A DNA stretch of 24,790 bases from a virus, in IMG/VR virus record IMGVR_UViG_3300037672_001277, positions 1 through 24,790 of that record, one strand, 5' to 3'. Numbering within the stretch: position 1 is the first letter of the stretch; every line of letters begins with the position of its first letter. This document shows, piece after piece, positions 20,431 through 24,337 of the stretch. The translations under genes and the position numbers were made by a program. The notes under the pieces are model-generated. The model saw nothing but the letters and a program-made list of their open reading frames with translations. It had not been told where the DNA came from and searched no databases.

Positions 20431-20829
20431 CTACCTAGTTGTTTCTAACAAGAACTCAAAGTTCTGTTTAGGGAAAGAGTCACCAACGATATCGTATGAA
20501 ATCATCACTTCAAATGAATGATCATCGGGTCTTGGTTCTACATTCACCTGAACATTGTCAATTCTACCCTCAAAACCGTTCAGAACATCAAATATTTGTT
20601 GTGCAACTACTGATGCAGTAGGGAAATCAATGAATTCAAATAATGCATCACGAACGCCAGTACCTAGAGCATCCTTAAACGGTCTCTCACCAGAACTAGT
20701 CTCAATTAAATTACGAACAGCCCTTTTAATAGCATCCTCATTTTTCAGAACTGCGATGTCGCCAGTTACTGGATGAGGTTGAAAAGATAAACTAATATCT
20801 TTGAATGCTTTAGAAGCGTCTGAAGCCAT
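20431..20829 (-). CDS. gp25: Baseplate wedge subunit gp25 (GPW_gp25 family)
   Basis: The product is 132 aa, the same length as T4 gp25, which together with gp6 forms the core bundle of each wedge and starts sheath assembly. Visible family features are a disordered start, DIAVLKNEDAIKRAVRNLIE (about residues 24-43), then SSGERPFKDALGTGVRDALFE (about 45-65), corresponding to the GERP...G.G...LFE signature of GPW_gp25 proteins, and a C-terminal beta half with VEPRPDDHSFEVMISYDI. T4 gp25 was once labelled a lysozyme; nothing here suggests enzymatic activity. The ATG at 20829 stands 24 bp below a perfect late octamer, implying a very short leader, and no clear Shine-Dalgarno is present. The gene is followed after 5 nt by gp6. 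Confidence 0.95.
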   Translation of the reverse strand: MASDASKAFKDISLSFQPHPVTGDIAVLKNEDAIKRAVRNLIETSSGERPFKDALGTGVRDALFEFIDFPTASVVAQQIFDVLNGFEGRIDNVQVNVEPRPDDHSFEVMISYDIVGDSFPKQNFEFLLETTR

Positions 20830-20852
20830 GAAATGGCACTATATATCGAGAT

Positions 20853-20860
20853 TATTTATA
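20853..20860 (-). promoter_or_regulatory. T4-type late promoter octamer before gp25
   Basis: The minus strand reads TATAAATA, a perfect T4 late consensus, in the gap between the 46-aa His-rich gene (stop at 20866) and gp25 (ATG at 20829). The predicted start of transcription would leave a leader of only about 15 nt. Confidence 0.7.
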
Positions 20861-20865
20861 GAGTC

Positions 20866-21006
20866 TCACTCTAGGTCTTCATCATCTACAACTTCTTCGC
20901 TTAGTAAAGACTGCCTTTTGTGATCATGCTTATGATCACCAGCTACTTCTCTCAGCATTTTTTCATGCTGATGAGCAGCAAGATTATCTAGGAAGTCGTT
21001 TGTCAT
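20866..21006 (-). CDS. Small His-rich acidic-tailed protein, 46 aa, unknown function
   Basis: I choose the ATG at 21006 (MTNDFLDNLAAHQHEKML...) over an upstream start at 21117, because the longer form would overlap the upstream 221-aa gene by more than 90 nt and adds residues with no conserved look, whereas the short form leaves a 19-nt gap. The protein has an amphipathic start, a His/Lys/Asp patch GDHKHDHKRQ (about residues 24-33) and a strongly acidic end (EEVVDDEDLE). A late-promoter-like AATAAATA lies at 21027-21034, and the true late octamer of gp25 follows its stop. Its position immediately before gp25 suggests a role in baseplate assembly or a virion role, but I do not recognise the family. 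Two perfect inverted repeats fall inside this short coding region (20920-20939 and 20952-20971). No Shine-Dalgarno is apparent. Confidence 0.7.
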   Translation of the reverse strand: MTNDFLDNLAAHQHEKMLREVAGDHKHDHKRQSLLSEEVVDDEDLE

Positions 21007-21025
21007 ATTAAAAGACCATGTTTGG

Positions 21026-21691
21026 CTATTTATTCTCTCTAATAAACTTTTCTTCCTCTGTTTCCCAATAATATTCATCACAGTCACCAAGCCTACCCCA
21101 TCGGATACCGTTTTCAACTTGGAAATATTTCGTGCTGACCTTAAAATCGGGCACGAGCGGCGTTTCGGGGGTTATAGAGAGGTCAAAGATTCGTGTTCGA
21201 TTGTTGGGATATAAAGCGAATTGCCCATTTTCCAACTCAATACAGTTATGAGACTTATGTTCCTCAGGAATTTCGCTAACATTTGTATTTGTAGTGTCTA
21301 TGTCTGGGTGGAAGTTGTCCAGAGTGAAGCAGTATTCGCCGTTAAGGGTGCCGAAGTTGCGTGTGCGTACTTGGAAGTCCATTGACCCAATAAACTGCTT
21401 CTCAAGGCATCTGACGCCATAGTCCATACAGTTCCAAAACTGTAGGTTAGGTAAGTCTAAATCAGGATCAGGAATCTCTGGTCGGGACAAAAACGCAGAG
21501 ATCGGAAGCTTGTCAAACATTGCTGCATACTTAGGCAAATATGTCTCAAAATAAAAAGCGCGTCCAGGTATCGACTTAACCGATACCCAAACGCCCTCTA
21601 CAAACTCACCAAATCCATCTTGGAAATCTCTAAGGTATTCTTTACGAACCCAGACTTTCTGCGGTGGAAGATTGATGATTAATTGACTCAC
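21026..21691 (-). CDS. Conserved cyanophage protein of unknown function, 221 aa
   Basis: The frame begins with GTG at 21691, overlapping the stop of the upstream 48-aa gene in a GTGA arrangement, so translational coupling is likely; GGGGACAAGG lies just before it as a ribosome site. The protein is soluble-looking, with no signal peptide or membrane segment, and rich in Asn, Asp, Phe and Tyr. Distinct segments are NLPPQKVWVRKEYL (about residues 8-21), SIPGRAFYFETYLPKYAAMFDKLP (about 40-63, given here in parts: PGRAFYFETYLP and YAAMFDKLP), LPNLQFWNCMDYGV, and FALYPNNRTRIFD followed by VPDFKVSTKYF. I have the impression that such a protein is common in marine cyanomyoviruses near gp25, but I cannot assign a function. 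Its place in the chain leading to gp25 and gp6 fits a virion or assembly role. Confidence 0.88.
   Translation of the reverse strand: MSQLIINLPPQKVWVRKEYLRDFQDGFGEFVEGVWVSVKSIPGRAFYFETYLPKYAAMFDKLPISAFLSRPEIPDPDLDLPNLQFWNCMDYGVRCLEKQFIGSMDFQVRTRNFGTLNGEYCFTLDNFHPDIDTTNTNVSEIPEEHKSHNCIELENGQFALYPNNRTRIFDLSITPETPLVPDFKVSTKYFQVENGIRWGRLGDCDEYYWETEEEKFIRENK
21027..21034 (-). promoter_or_regulatory. Possible late promoter variant before the 46-aa gene
   Basis: The minus strand reads AATAAATA, one mismatch from the T4 late octamer, about 20 bp before the ATG at 21006 and overlapping the stop codon region of the 221-aa gene. The placement matches the late octamer overlapping the giant gene's stop codon. 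The first base is not the preferred T. Confidence 0.35.
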
Positions 21692-21834
21692 TTACCTTGT
21701 CCCCGATACCTCTTACGAGCCGCGTTCGCGCTCGTCGCACTAAGTTTTGTGTGCTTACCATTCCCCTGACGAGTTTTTTTGGGGATTGCTTCGATGAATG
21801 TTCCGCCGAGCAACGATTTTTTTACCTTAGCCAT
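21688..21834 (-). CDS. Small basic protein, 48 aa, unknown function
   Basis: This is a short frame starting with ATG at 21834 and ending TGA at 21688-21690. The product starts MAKVKKSLLGGTFIEAIPKK, continues TRQGNGKHTKLSATSANAAR and ends KRYRGQGK. It is strongly basic (Lys/Arg/His rich), with no acidic run and no membrane segment, which suggests nucleic-acid contact or a packed structural role; that is inference. It begins 8 nt inside the end of the 53-aa gene and ends inside the GTG of the 221-aa gene, so all three appear translationally linked. The sequence looks like a small protein I associate with marine cyanomyoviruses, without a known function. The compact coding fit on both sides is the main reason to call it real despite its size. 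Confidence 0.8.
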   Translation of the reverse strand: MAKVKKSLLGGTFIEAIPKKTRQGNGKHTKLSATSANAARKRYRGQGK

Positions 21835-21988
21835 TTAGATCTCTAATAATATGTGTGACTGAATCAGGATGAGGAGTACCTGTCTGATAAAATGAGATAG
21901 CATACTCCTCCATAAGATCCATGAATTCGTCTTCACTTACATCGGTGTGCCTCTCAGACCCATCAACATAGATTGTGTAGACTTCCAT
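21827..21988 (-). CDS. Small acidic protein, 53 aa, unknown function
   Basis: ATG at 21988 opens a 53-codon frame, 7 nt after the stop of the glycosyltransferase gene, and it overlaps the start of the next gene by 8 nt. The product begins MEVYTIYVDGSERHTDVSED, has an acidic helix (EFMDLMEEYAISFYQ) and ends with TGTPHPDSVTHIIRDLNG. The layout, a short beta start, then an acidic helix, then a TGTPHP turn, resembles small hypothetical proteins common in cyanomyovirus genomes. No catalytic motif, signal peptide or membrane segment is present. No Shine-Dalgarno is visible before the ATG, so translation may depend on coupling with the upstream gene. Function unknown. Confidence 0.75.
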   Translation of the reverse strand: MEVYTIYVDGSERHTDVSEDEFMDLMEEYAISFYQTGTPHPDSVTHIIRDLNG

Positions 21989-21995
21989 AGATCAA

Positions 21996-22751
21996 TCAGA
22001 TAACCCGAGTCTTCTCGTGACCAACCCTGATACGGGGATCACACCAAATCTCAAATCCTGCTTCGATAGCGTCGAGGCAGAAACTCACATCCTCTCCACA
22101 CATATCCTGGACATCGCCAGACTCAAAGACTTGCATCTTCGGTGCGAACCATGGATACTTCATCTCTTCGTGCTCAAAGACTCCATTCTTAATCAGAACC
22201 CATCCGAAACCTGTGTAGTCTACAGTGAAGGGCTTCTTACGCTTGGACATCGTTTCACCAGTCTCATGATTCATGACACCACCGTTGTTACGGAAGTCTC
22301 CTTCTTCTAACCAGTGAGCAACAGATGTAGTACGACCATCTTCAGTCATATACCAACCAGCTGCAATTTCCTTCTCCATAAGAACCAACTGCAAGAACTT
22401 CTCAGTATTGTAAACAATATCCGAGTCGATCCACAACTGATAATCATACTTAAGTTTTCCGTCCCAGGGAACCTGATCAGGACCACGAAGGACATTCGCT
22501 CCAAGACACTTGCATCTTGCAAAGTTTACCATGGAGGAATAGTCTTGACTGATCTGAATACTGGCTCCCATTTGCACCAGATCAAAACTCAGTTGTAAAA
22601 AACTCTTGAGGAACTGATAAGAACATCCGCGACCTGGCATACAGAAGACAATTGCCTTGCCCCTGAGCATCTCGCGAGCCTTATCATAGTCCCATTCTGG
22701 TTCTTCTTTCTTCTGGGGTGCTTTTGCTTTTACAGTAAATCCTTTAGCCAT
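21996..22751 (-). CDS. GT-A fold glycosyltransferase-like protein, 251 aa
   Basis: After a Lys/Pro-rich lead (residues 1-25) the protein has a beta strand KAIVFCMPGRGCSYQF (about 32-47), then YDYQLWIDSDIVY, in which D109-S110-D111 is a DxD motif expected to bind metal and the nucleotide-sugar phosphate. Further on are CGEDVSFC (about 218-225), matching the ED-containing acceptor segment of GT-A enzymes, and VGHEK, with H245 a likely third metal ligand. Length and layout fit a single-domain GT-A transferase. The sugar donor and acceptor cannot be read from sequence. Candidates include virion proteins encoded just downstream, phage DNA, or a host surface target. A sigma70-like promoter at 22773-22801 sits 22 bp before the ATG, so it may be expressed before or independently of the late genes. 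It is followed after 7 nt by the 53-aa gene. Confidence 0.82.
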   Translation of the reverse strand: MAKGFTVKAKAPQKKEEPEWDYDKAREMLRGKAIVFCMPGRGCSYQFLKSFLQLSFDLVQMGASIQISQDYSSMVNFARCKCLGANVLRGPDQVPWDGKLKYDYQLWIDSDIVYNTEKFLQLVLMEKEIAAGWYMTEDGRTTSVAHWLEEGDFRNNGGVMNHETGETMSKRKKPFTVDYTGFGWVLIKNGVFEHEEMKYPWFAPKMQVFESGDVQDMCGEDVSFCLDAIEAGFEIWCDPRIRVGHEKTRVI

Positions 22752-22772
22752 AACGATTAATTACGCATCATC

Positions 22773-22801
22773 ATTCTAACAGTTTATATAGTACGAGTCA
22801 A
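22773..22801 (-). promoter_or_regulatory. Sigma70-type promoter for the glycosyltransferase gene
   Basis: On the minus strand TTGACT (22801-22796) and TAGAAT (22778-22773) are separated by exactly 17 bp; each hexamer matches consensus at five of six positions. A start near 22766 would leave a leader of about 15 nt before the ATG at 22751. The -35 directly abuts the stop codon of the 58-aa gene, and its spacer contains an AT-rich TATATAAA. Confidence 0.5.
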
Positions 22802-22978
22802 TTACCCGTCATATTCTTCTTCGAGGAAGATCCCATCGACATCCAGAGTCATTACGATCTCTGTCCCATCATACCAATCAAGTTCATTACAATAGTTCTC
22901 AGGTATTGTTATGACATACTCATTACTTACAGGATCGACCCATATAGTAGATTTTACCTTGTGGGATTTTTTTTCCAT
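22802..22978 (-). CDS. Small AbrB/SpoVT-like swapped-hairpin protein, 58 aa
   Basis: ATG at 22978 opens a 58-codon frame ending TAA at 22802. After a basic start (MEKKSHKVKS) the pattern is TIWVDPVSNEYVITIPENY followed by CNELDWYDGTEIVMTLDVDG and IFLEEEYDG. This follows the AbrB-like beta-hairpin plan: strand, polar turn, ITIP-type strand, short helix, then a D.....GTEI strand and a final hairpin. AbrB-fold proteins are dimeric DNA-binding regulators in bacteria, but the strongly acidic tail and small size make DNA binding uncertain, and many phage relatives are uncharacterised. A perfect hairpin (22981-22998) ends 2 nt before the ATG and replaces any Shine-Dalgarno, so translation or transcription is likely controlled there. 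Fold assignment is by pattern only. Confidence 0.65.
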   Translation of the reverse strand: MEKKSHKVKSTIWVDPVSNEYVITIPENYCNELDWYDGTEIVMTLDVDGIFLEEEYDG

Positions 22979-22980
22979 AC

Positions 22981-23002
22981 ACGAACCTATGAGTTCGTTT
23001 TT
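22981..23002. promoter_or_regulatory. Hairpin/operator-like inverted repeat before the 58-aa gene
   Basis: ACGAAC (22981-22986) and GTTCGT (22993-22998) form a perfect 6-bp stem with loop CTATGA. On the plus strand it is followed by a T run, so it could end plus-strand transcripts. On the minus strand it stands 2 nt before the ATG of the 58-aa gene. A third GTTCGT lies at 23052-23057. It may be an operator, an RNA hairpin that limits ribosome access, or a terminator. Confidence 0.45.
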
Positions 23003-23097
23003 ATATATGAAATATTTTTTTTATTCCATTGATATATCGAGCTCGAATTCGGTTCGTTGTAGGTTACAAGGACCCATCAAATTTAAACCACTGTCTA

Positions 23098-23112
23098 ATA
23101 AGAACTGTGTGT
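23098..23112. repeat. 15-nt direct repeat, copy 1
   Basis: ATAAGAACTGTGTGT occurs here and again, identical, at 23309-23323. Similarity continues after a 2-base mismatch (ACTA in both), so the shared block is about 21 nt. The copies are 211 bp apart and flank the minus-strand promoter and the CTCAG tandem repeats. Confidence 0.6.
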
Positions 23113-23161
23113 CTACTAAGTGATACTCACAGCATCATGATGTAGGTCCCCCTCAATGATA

Positions 23162-23191
23162 CTCAGAATACCTCAGAATGCCTCAGAGCTG
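23162..23191. repeat. Three 10-nt tandem units beginning CTCAG
   Basis: CTCAGAATAC, CTCAGAATGC and CTCAGAGCTG follow head to tail. A related TGATACTCA occurs twice nearby (23121-23129 and 23157-23165). The block would lie in the leader of a transcript from the promoter at 23262. Confidence 0.55.
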
Positions 23192-23261
23192 TTACATAGT
23201 GCCTGTGAGTGATTGATAGCCAGCTGGCATGTGATTGGTGTGCCTGGGTGATGTCCTCCCT

Positions 23262-23291
23262 ATTATACCATGATGATGCCAGTCTTTGCAA
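23262..23291 (-). promoter_or_regulatory. Sigma70-type promoter with extended -10
   Basis: The minus strand has TGGTATAATAG, a perfect -10 hexamer (23267-23262) with an extended TG, and TTGCAA (23291-23286) 18 bp upstream as a -35 matching four of six positions. Transcription would start near 23255 and run through the repeat-rich region to the 58-aa gene, giving a leader of about 275 nt. The strong extended -10 is typical of host-RNA-polymerase early promoters. Confidence 0.55.
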
Positions 23292-23308
23292 TGTGTCTCA
23301 TAATACTC

Positions 23309-23323
23309 ATAAGAACTGTGTGT
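23309..23323. repeat. 15-nt direct repeat, copy 2
   Basis: Identical to the block at 23098-23112. This copy lies about 20 bp upstream of the -35 of the minus-strand promoter at 23262-23291. Confidence 0.6.
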
Positions 23324-23352
23324 GGACTATGTAACATAAAAATCCGAATTAC

Positions 23353-23381
23353 TTGACAAACTCCGATCCTCATGGTACGCT
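23353..23381 (+). promoter_or_regulatory. Possible plus-strand sigma70 promoter
   Basis: A consensus -35 TTGACA (23353-23358) is followed after exactly 17 bp by TGGTACGCT (extended TG, weak -10 TACGCT at 23376-23381). It points against all genes in the window. A T-rich hairpin follows about 55 bp after the -10. The poor -10 hexamer keeps this tentative. Confidence 0.25.
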
Positions 23382-23433
23382 CGCTTAGCTGACATCTCCT
23401 CCGCACATTTCTAAGGTTTATAACACTTTCTAC

Positions 23434-23456
23434 AAAACAGGCATATATGTTTTTTT
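23434..23456 (+). terminator. Weak terminator-like hairpin with T run
   Basis: AAAACA (23434-23439) pairs with TGTTTT (23448-23453) around an 8-nt loop and runs into a T tract. The stem is AT-rich and therefore weak. It would end a plus-strand transcript from the possible promoter at 23353-23381, giving an RNA of roughly 65-70 nt. Confidence 0.2.
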
Positions 23457-23481
23457 AACCCTTTTTAAATGATTTGATAAT

Positions 23482-23503
23482 ACACTTGGAAGACACTTGC
23501 AAG
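23482..23503. repeat. 11-nt tandem duplication
   Basis: ACACTTGGAAG and ACACTTGCAAG follow each other without a gap and differ at one base. They lie just beyond the stem-loop at 23507-23527. Confidence 0.6.
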
Positions 23504-23506
23504 ACG

Positions 23507-23527
23507 CCCCAGAGACACTCAGAGGGG
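23507..23527. terminator. GC-rich stem-loop after the 61-aa gene
   Basis: CCCC/GGGG (23507-23510 with 23524-23527) and an inner GAG/CTC (23512-23514 with 23518-23520) form a stem with an internal loop, directly after the stop of the 61-aa gene on the minus strand. There is no T run, so factor-independent termination is doubtful; it may instead stabilise the 3' end of the message. Confidence 0.3.
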
Positions 23528-23528
23528 T

Positions 23529-23714
23529 CTATTTGTCGTCTATGATGATTATACTATGTTGCTGGTTAGGGTACACACAGATGCAACACTGATTACTTCC
23601 GCGTCCATCAGGATTAGGTTTAGAGCTAAGGCAAATGGTTACATATTCTTCATCGATGAAGTTAATGAAACCTTTCATTCCTTGGTAGGTTACTGACTGA
23701 CCGCTGATGAACAT
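23529..23714 (-). CDS. Small conserved-looking protein, 61 aa, unknown function
   Basis: ATG at 23714 starts MFISGQSVTYQGMKGFINFI, followed by DEEYVTICLSSKPNPDGRGS, NQCCICVYPNQQHS and an Ile/Asp end (IIIIDDK). The first half has the plan of a small beta barrel (SGQ.V.Y.G..GFI.FIDEEYVTIC), and a Cys pair follows, CCIC. Proteins of this plan recur in marine cyanomyoviruses, but I know no function. The start lies 25 nt inside the end of the 56-aa gene, so the two are probably translated from one message. No Shine-Dalgarno is present. After the stop comes a GC-rich stem-loop and then the non-coding region, so this looks like the last gene of its transcription unit. Confidence 0.78.
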   Translation of the reverse strand: MFISGQSVTYQGMKGFINFIDEEYVTICLSSKPNPDGRGSNQCCICVYPNQQHSIIIIDDK

Positions 23715-23860
23715 GGTGATGATAGTTGATAGAGTGTGCTATCTAATAGGTCTGTGATATGTAAAGGCAATTGACCTTTACTTTCCCATCTATTTCTATA
23801 CTCTACTGTGAGTGATCTAAGTAATCCTAACTGTGTTGCACTAAGTTCAACTTTCATCAT
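23690..23860 (-). CDS. Small protein, 56 aa, unknown function
   Basis: The frame starts ATGATG at 23860 (a second in-frame ATG at 23857 is equally possible) and shares one base with the stop of the 46-aa gene in a TAATG junction. The product is MMKVELSATQLGLLRSLTVE followed by YRNRWESKGQLPLHITDLLD and a Ser-rich end. The pattern is a short strand followed by helices, with ELSATQLGLL and ITDLLDSTLYQL likely helical; no metal site or membrane segment is seen. Its last 25 nt overlap the start of the 61-aa gene in another frame. The head-to-tail junctions on both sides support it as real. Function unknown. Confidence 0.62.
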   Translation of the reverse strand: MMKVELSATQLGLLRSLTVEYRNRWESKGQLPLHITDLLDSTLYQLSSPCSSAVSQ

Positions 23861-24000
23861 TACCAATTAGCGAGGATAAGTTCTTCAGATAGGACAGGTT
23901 CTTCGGGGACAATGTTTAACAAATCGTCTCCTCTATTATACCACCAATCATGGGGGATTGCATCCATGATTTGTTCGATGTCGTAATCAAGTTTATCCAT
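23860..24000 (-). CDS. Small acidic protein, 46 aa, unknown function
   Basis: ATG at 24000 is preceded by AGGAG with a 10-nt gap, one of the clearest ribosome sites in the window, and follows the stop of the upstream gene by 18 nt. The product is MDKLDYDIEQIMDAIPHDWW followed by YNRGDDLLNIVPEEPVLSEE and a hydrophobic end (LILANW). It is strongly acidic with two Trp in a row (DWWYN). No known domain is seen. The stop shares a base with the start of the 56-aa gene (TAATG), indicating coupling. The coding strand also contains TGGTATAATAG at 23945-23935, nearly the same as the promoter at 23262, discussed separately. Function unknown. Confidence 0.7.
   Translation of the reverse strand: MDKLDYDIEQIMDAIPHDWWYNRGDDLLNIVPEEPVLSEELILANW
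23935..23942 (-). promoter_or_regulatory. Possible internal extended -10 element
   Basis: Within the 46-aa gene the minus strand reads TGGTATAAT with a perfect -10 (23940-23935), followed by AGAGGAG, closely like the element at 23262-23270. A TGCAAT lies 16 bp upstream as a poor -35. It could give extra expression of the 56-aa and 61-aa genes, or be chance coding sequence (TGG TAT AAT encodes Trp-Tyr-Asn). Confidence 0.25.
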
Positions 24001-24018
24001 GGCGGTGATACTCCTAGT

Positions 24019-24288
24019 CTAGAGAATTTCCAGAGATGTGACATCAATGTCTTCTAACATTATATCACATATGCGAGCAATTTCCTTTTGGGATGATGCT
24101 TCGATCTTAAAGATGAATCCATCGGTATCATGACGCAGAATCATGATGTTCATATGTTCTTCATATTTAGCGATGAAGTTGGCAATCAGATGAGGATTAT
24201 CATCAGTGAATGATATGAATAGTTCAGCAGATTCGGGCGAATAGAATTCAATACCTTTGGCAAGATTGTCGAGGGAGAGCTTAGACAC
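24019..24288 (-). CDS. Small protein, about 89 aa (start uncertain), unknown function
   Basis: The frame is open from a GTG at 24357, but that start lies in the terminator hairpin after the upstream gene, and the extra residues (about 1-23) are Pro/Phe-rich and unlike the rest. I therefore prefer GTG at 24288, giving (M)SKLSLDNLAKGIEFYSPES and onward; another GTG lies 15 nt upstream. No Shine-Dalgarno supports either, so the start is unsure. The protein has alternating strands and helices (AELFISFTDDNPHLIANFIA, MNIMILRHDTDGFIFKIEA, ISMLED-like acidic end MLEDIDVTSLEIL), suggesting a small alpha/beta fold. No motif identifies a function. It is followed after 18 nt by the 46-aa gene with a good ribosome site. 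Confidence 0.65.
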   Translation of the reverse strand: MSKLSLDNLAKGIEFYSPESAELFISFTDDNPHLIANFIAKYEEHMNIMILRHDTDGFIFKIEASSQKEIARICDIMLEDIDVTSLEIL

Positions 24289-24337
24289 GAAAGGAAAAGT
24301 CACAGGATGAGGAGTAAGAAAAGGATGGAATAAAAGC

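Larger units (their letters stand above)
22979..23528. other. Non-coding, repeat-rich intergenic region
   Basis: About 550 bp without a convincing gene on either strand. It contains a hairpin at the 58-aa gene start (22981-22998), an AT-rich block (22998-23036), a cluster of overlapping palindromes (23031-23051), three 10-nt tandem units (23162-23191), a 15-nt direct repeat (23098-23112 and 23309-23323), an 11-nt tandem repeat (23482-23503), a minus-strand sigma70-type promoter (23262-23291) and a possible plus-strand promoter (23353-23381). Together these look like a regulatory segment rather than decayed coding sequence. A role in early transcription, in replication or as a source of small RNA cannot be separated from sequence alone. 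Confidence 0.7.

Noticed and set aside
20866-21117. 83-aa version of the His-rich gene starting at 21117
   Set aside because: It overlaps the upstream 221-aa gene by over 90 nt; the internal ATG at 21006 gives a clean gap and a coherent protein.
22017-22598. Two plus-strand frames (97 and 94 codons) opposite the glycosyltransferase
   Set aside because: Antisense shadows of a gene with clear motifs; no promoter or ribosome site on the plus strand.
23038-23050. CGAGCTCGAATTC resembles a cloning-vector polylinker (SacI-EcoRI)
   Set aside because: No adjoining KpnI, BamHI or other polylinker sites and no vector sequence on either side; the flanks continue as AT-rich phage sequence. Overlapping natural palindromes explain it.
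23020-23100. tRNA-like GGTTCG/TTCGAG segments
   Set aside because: No 5-bp T-arm, acceptor stem or anticodon arm could be paired on either strand.
22911-23123. 70-codon plus-strand frame entering the non-coding region
   Set aside because: It overlaps the 58-aa gene antisense, passes through the hairpin and T runs, and has a low-complexity composition.
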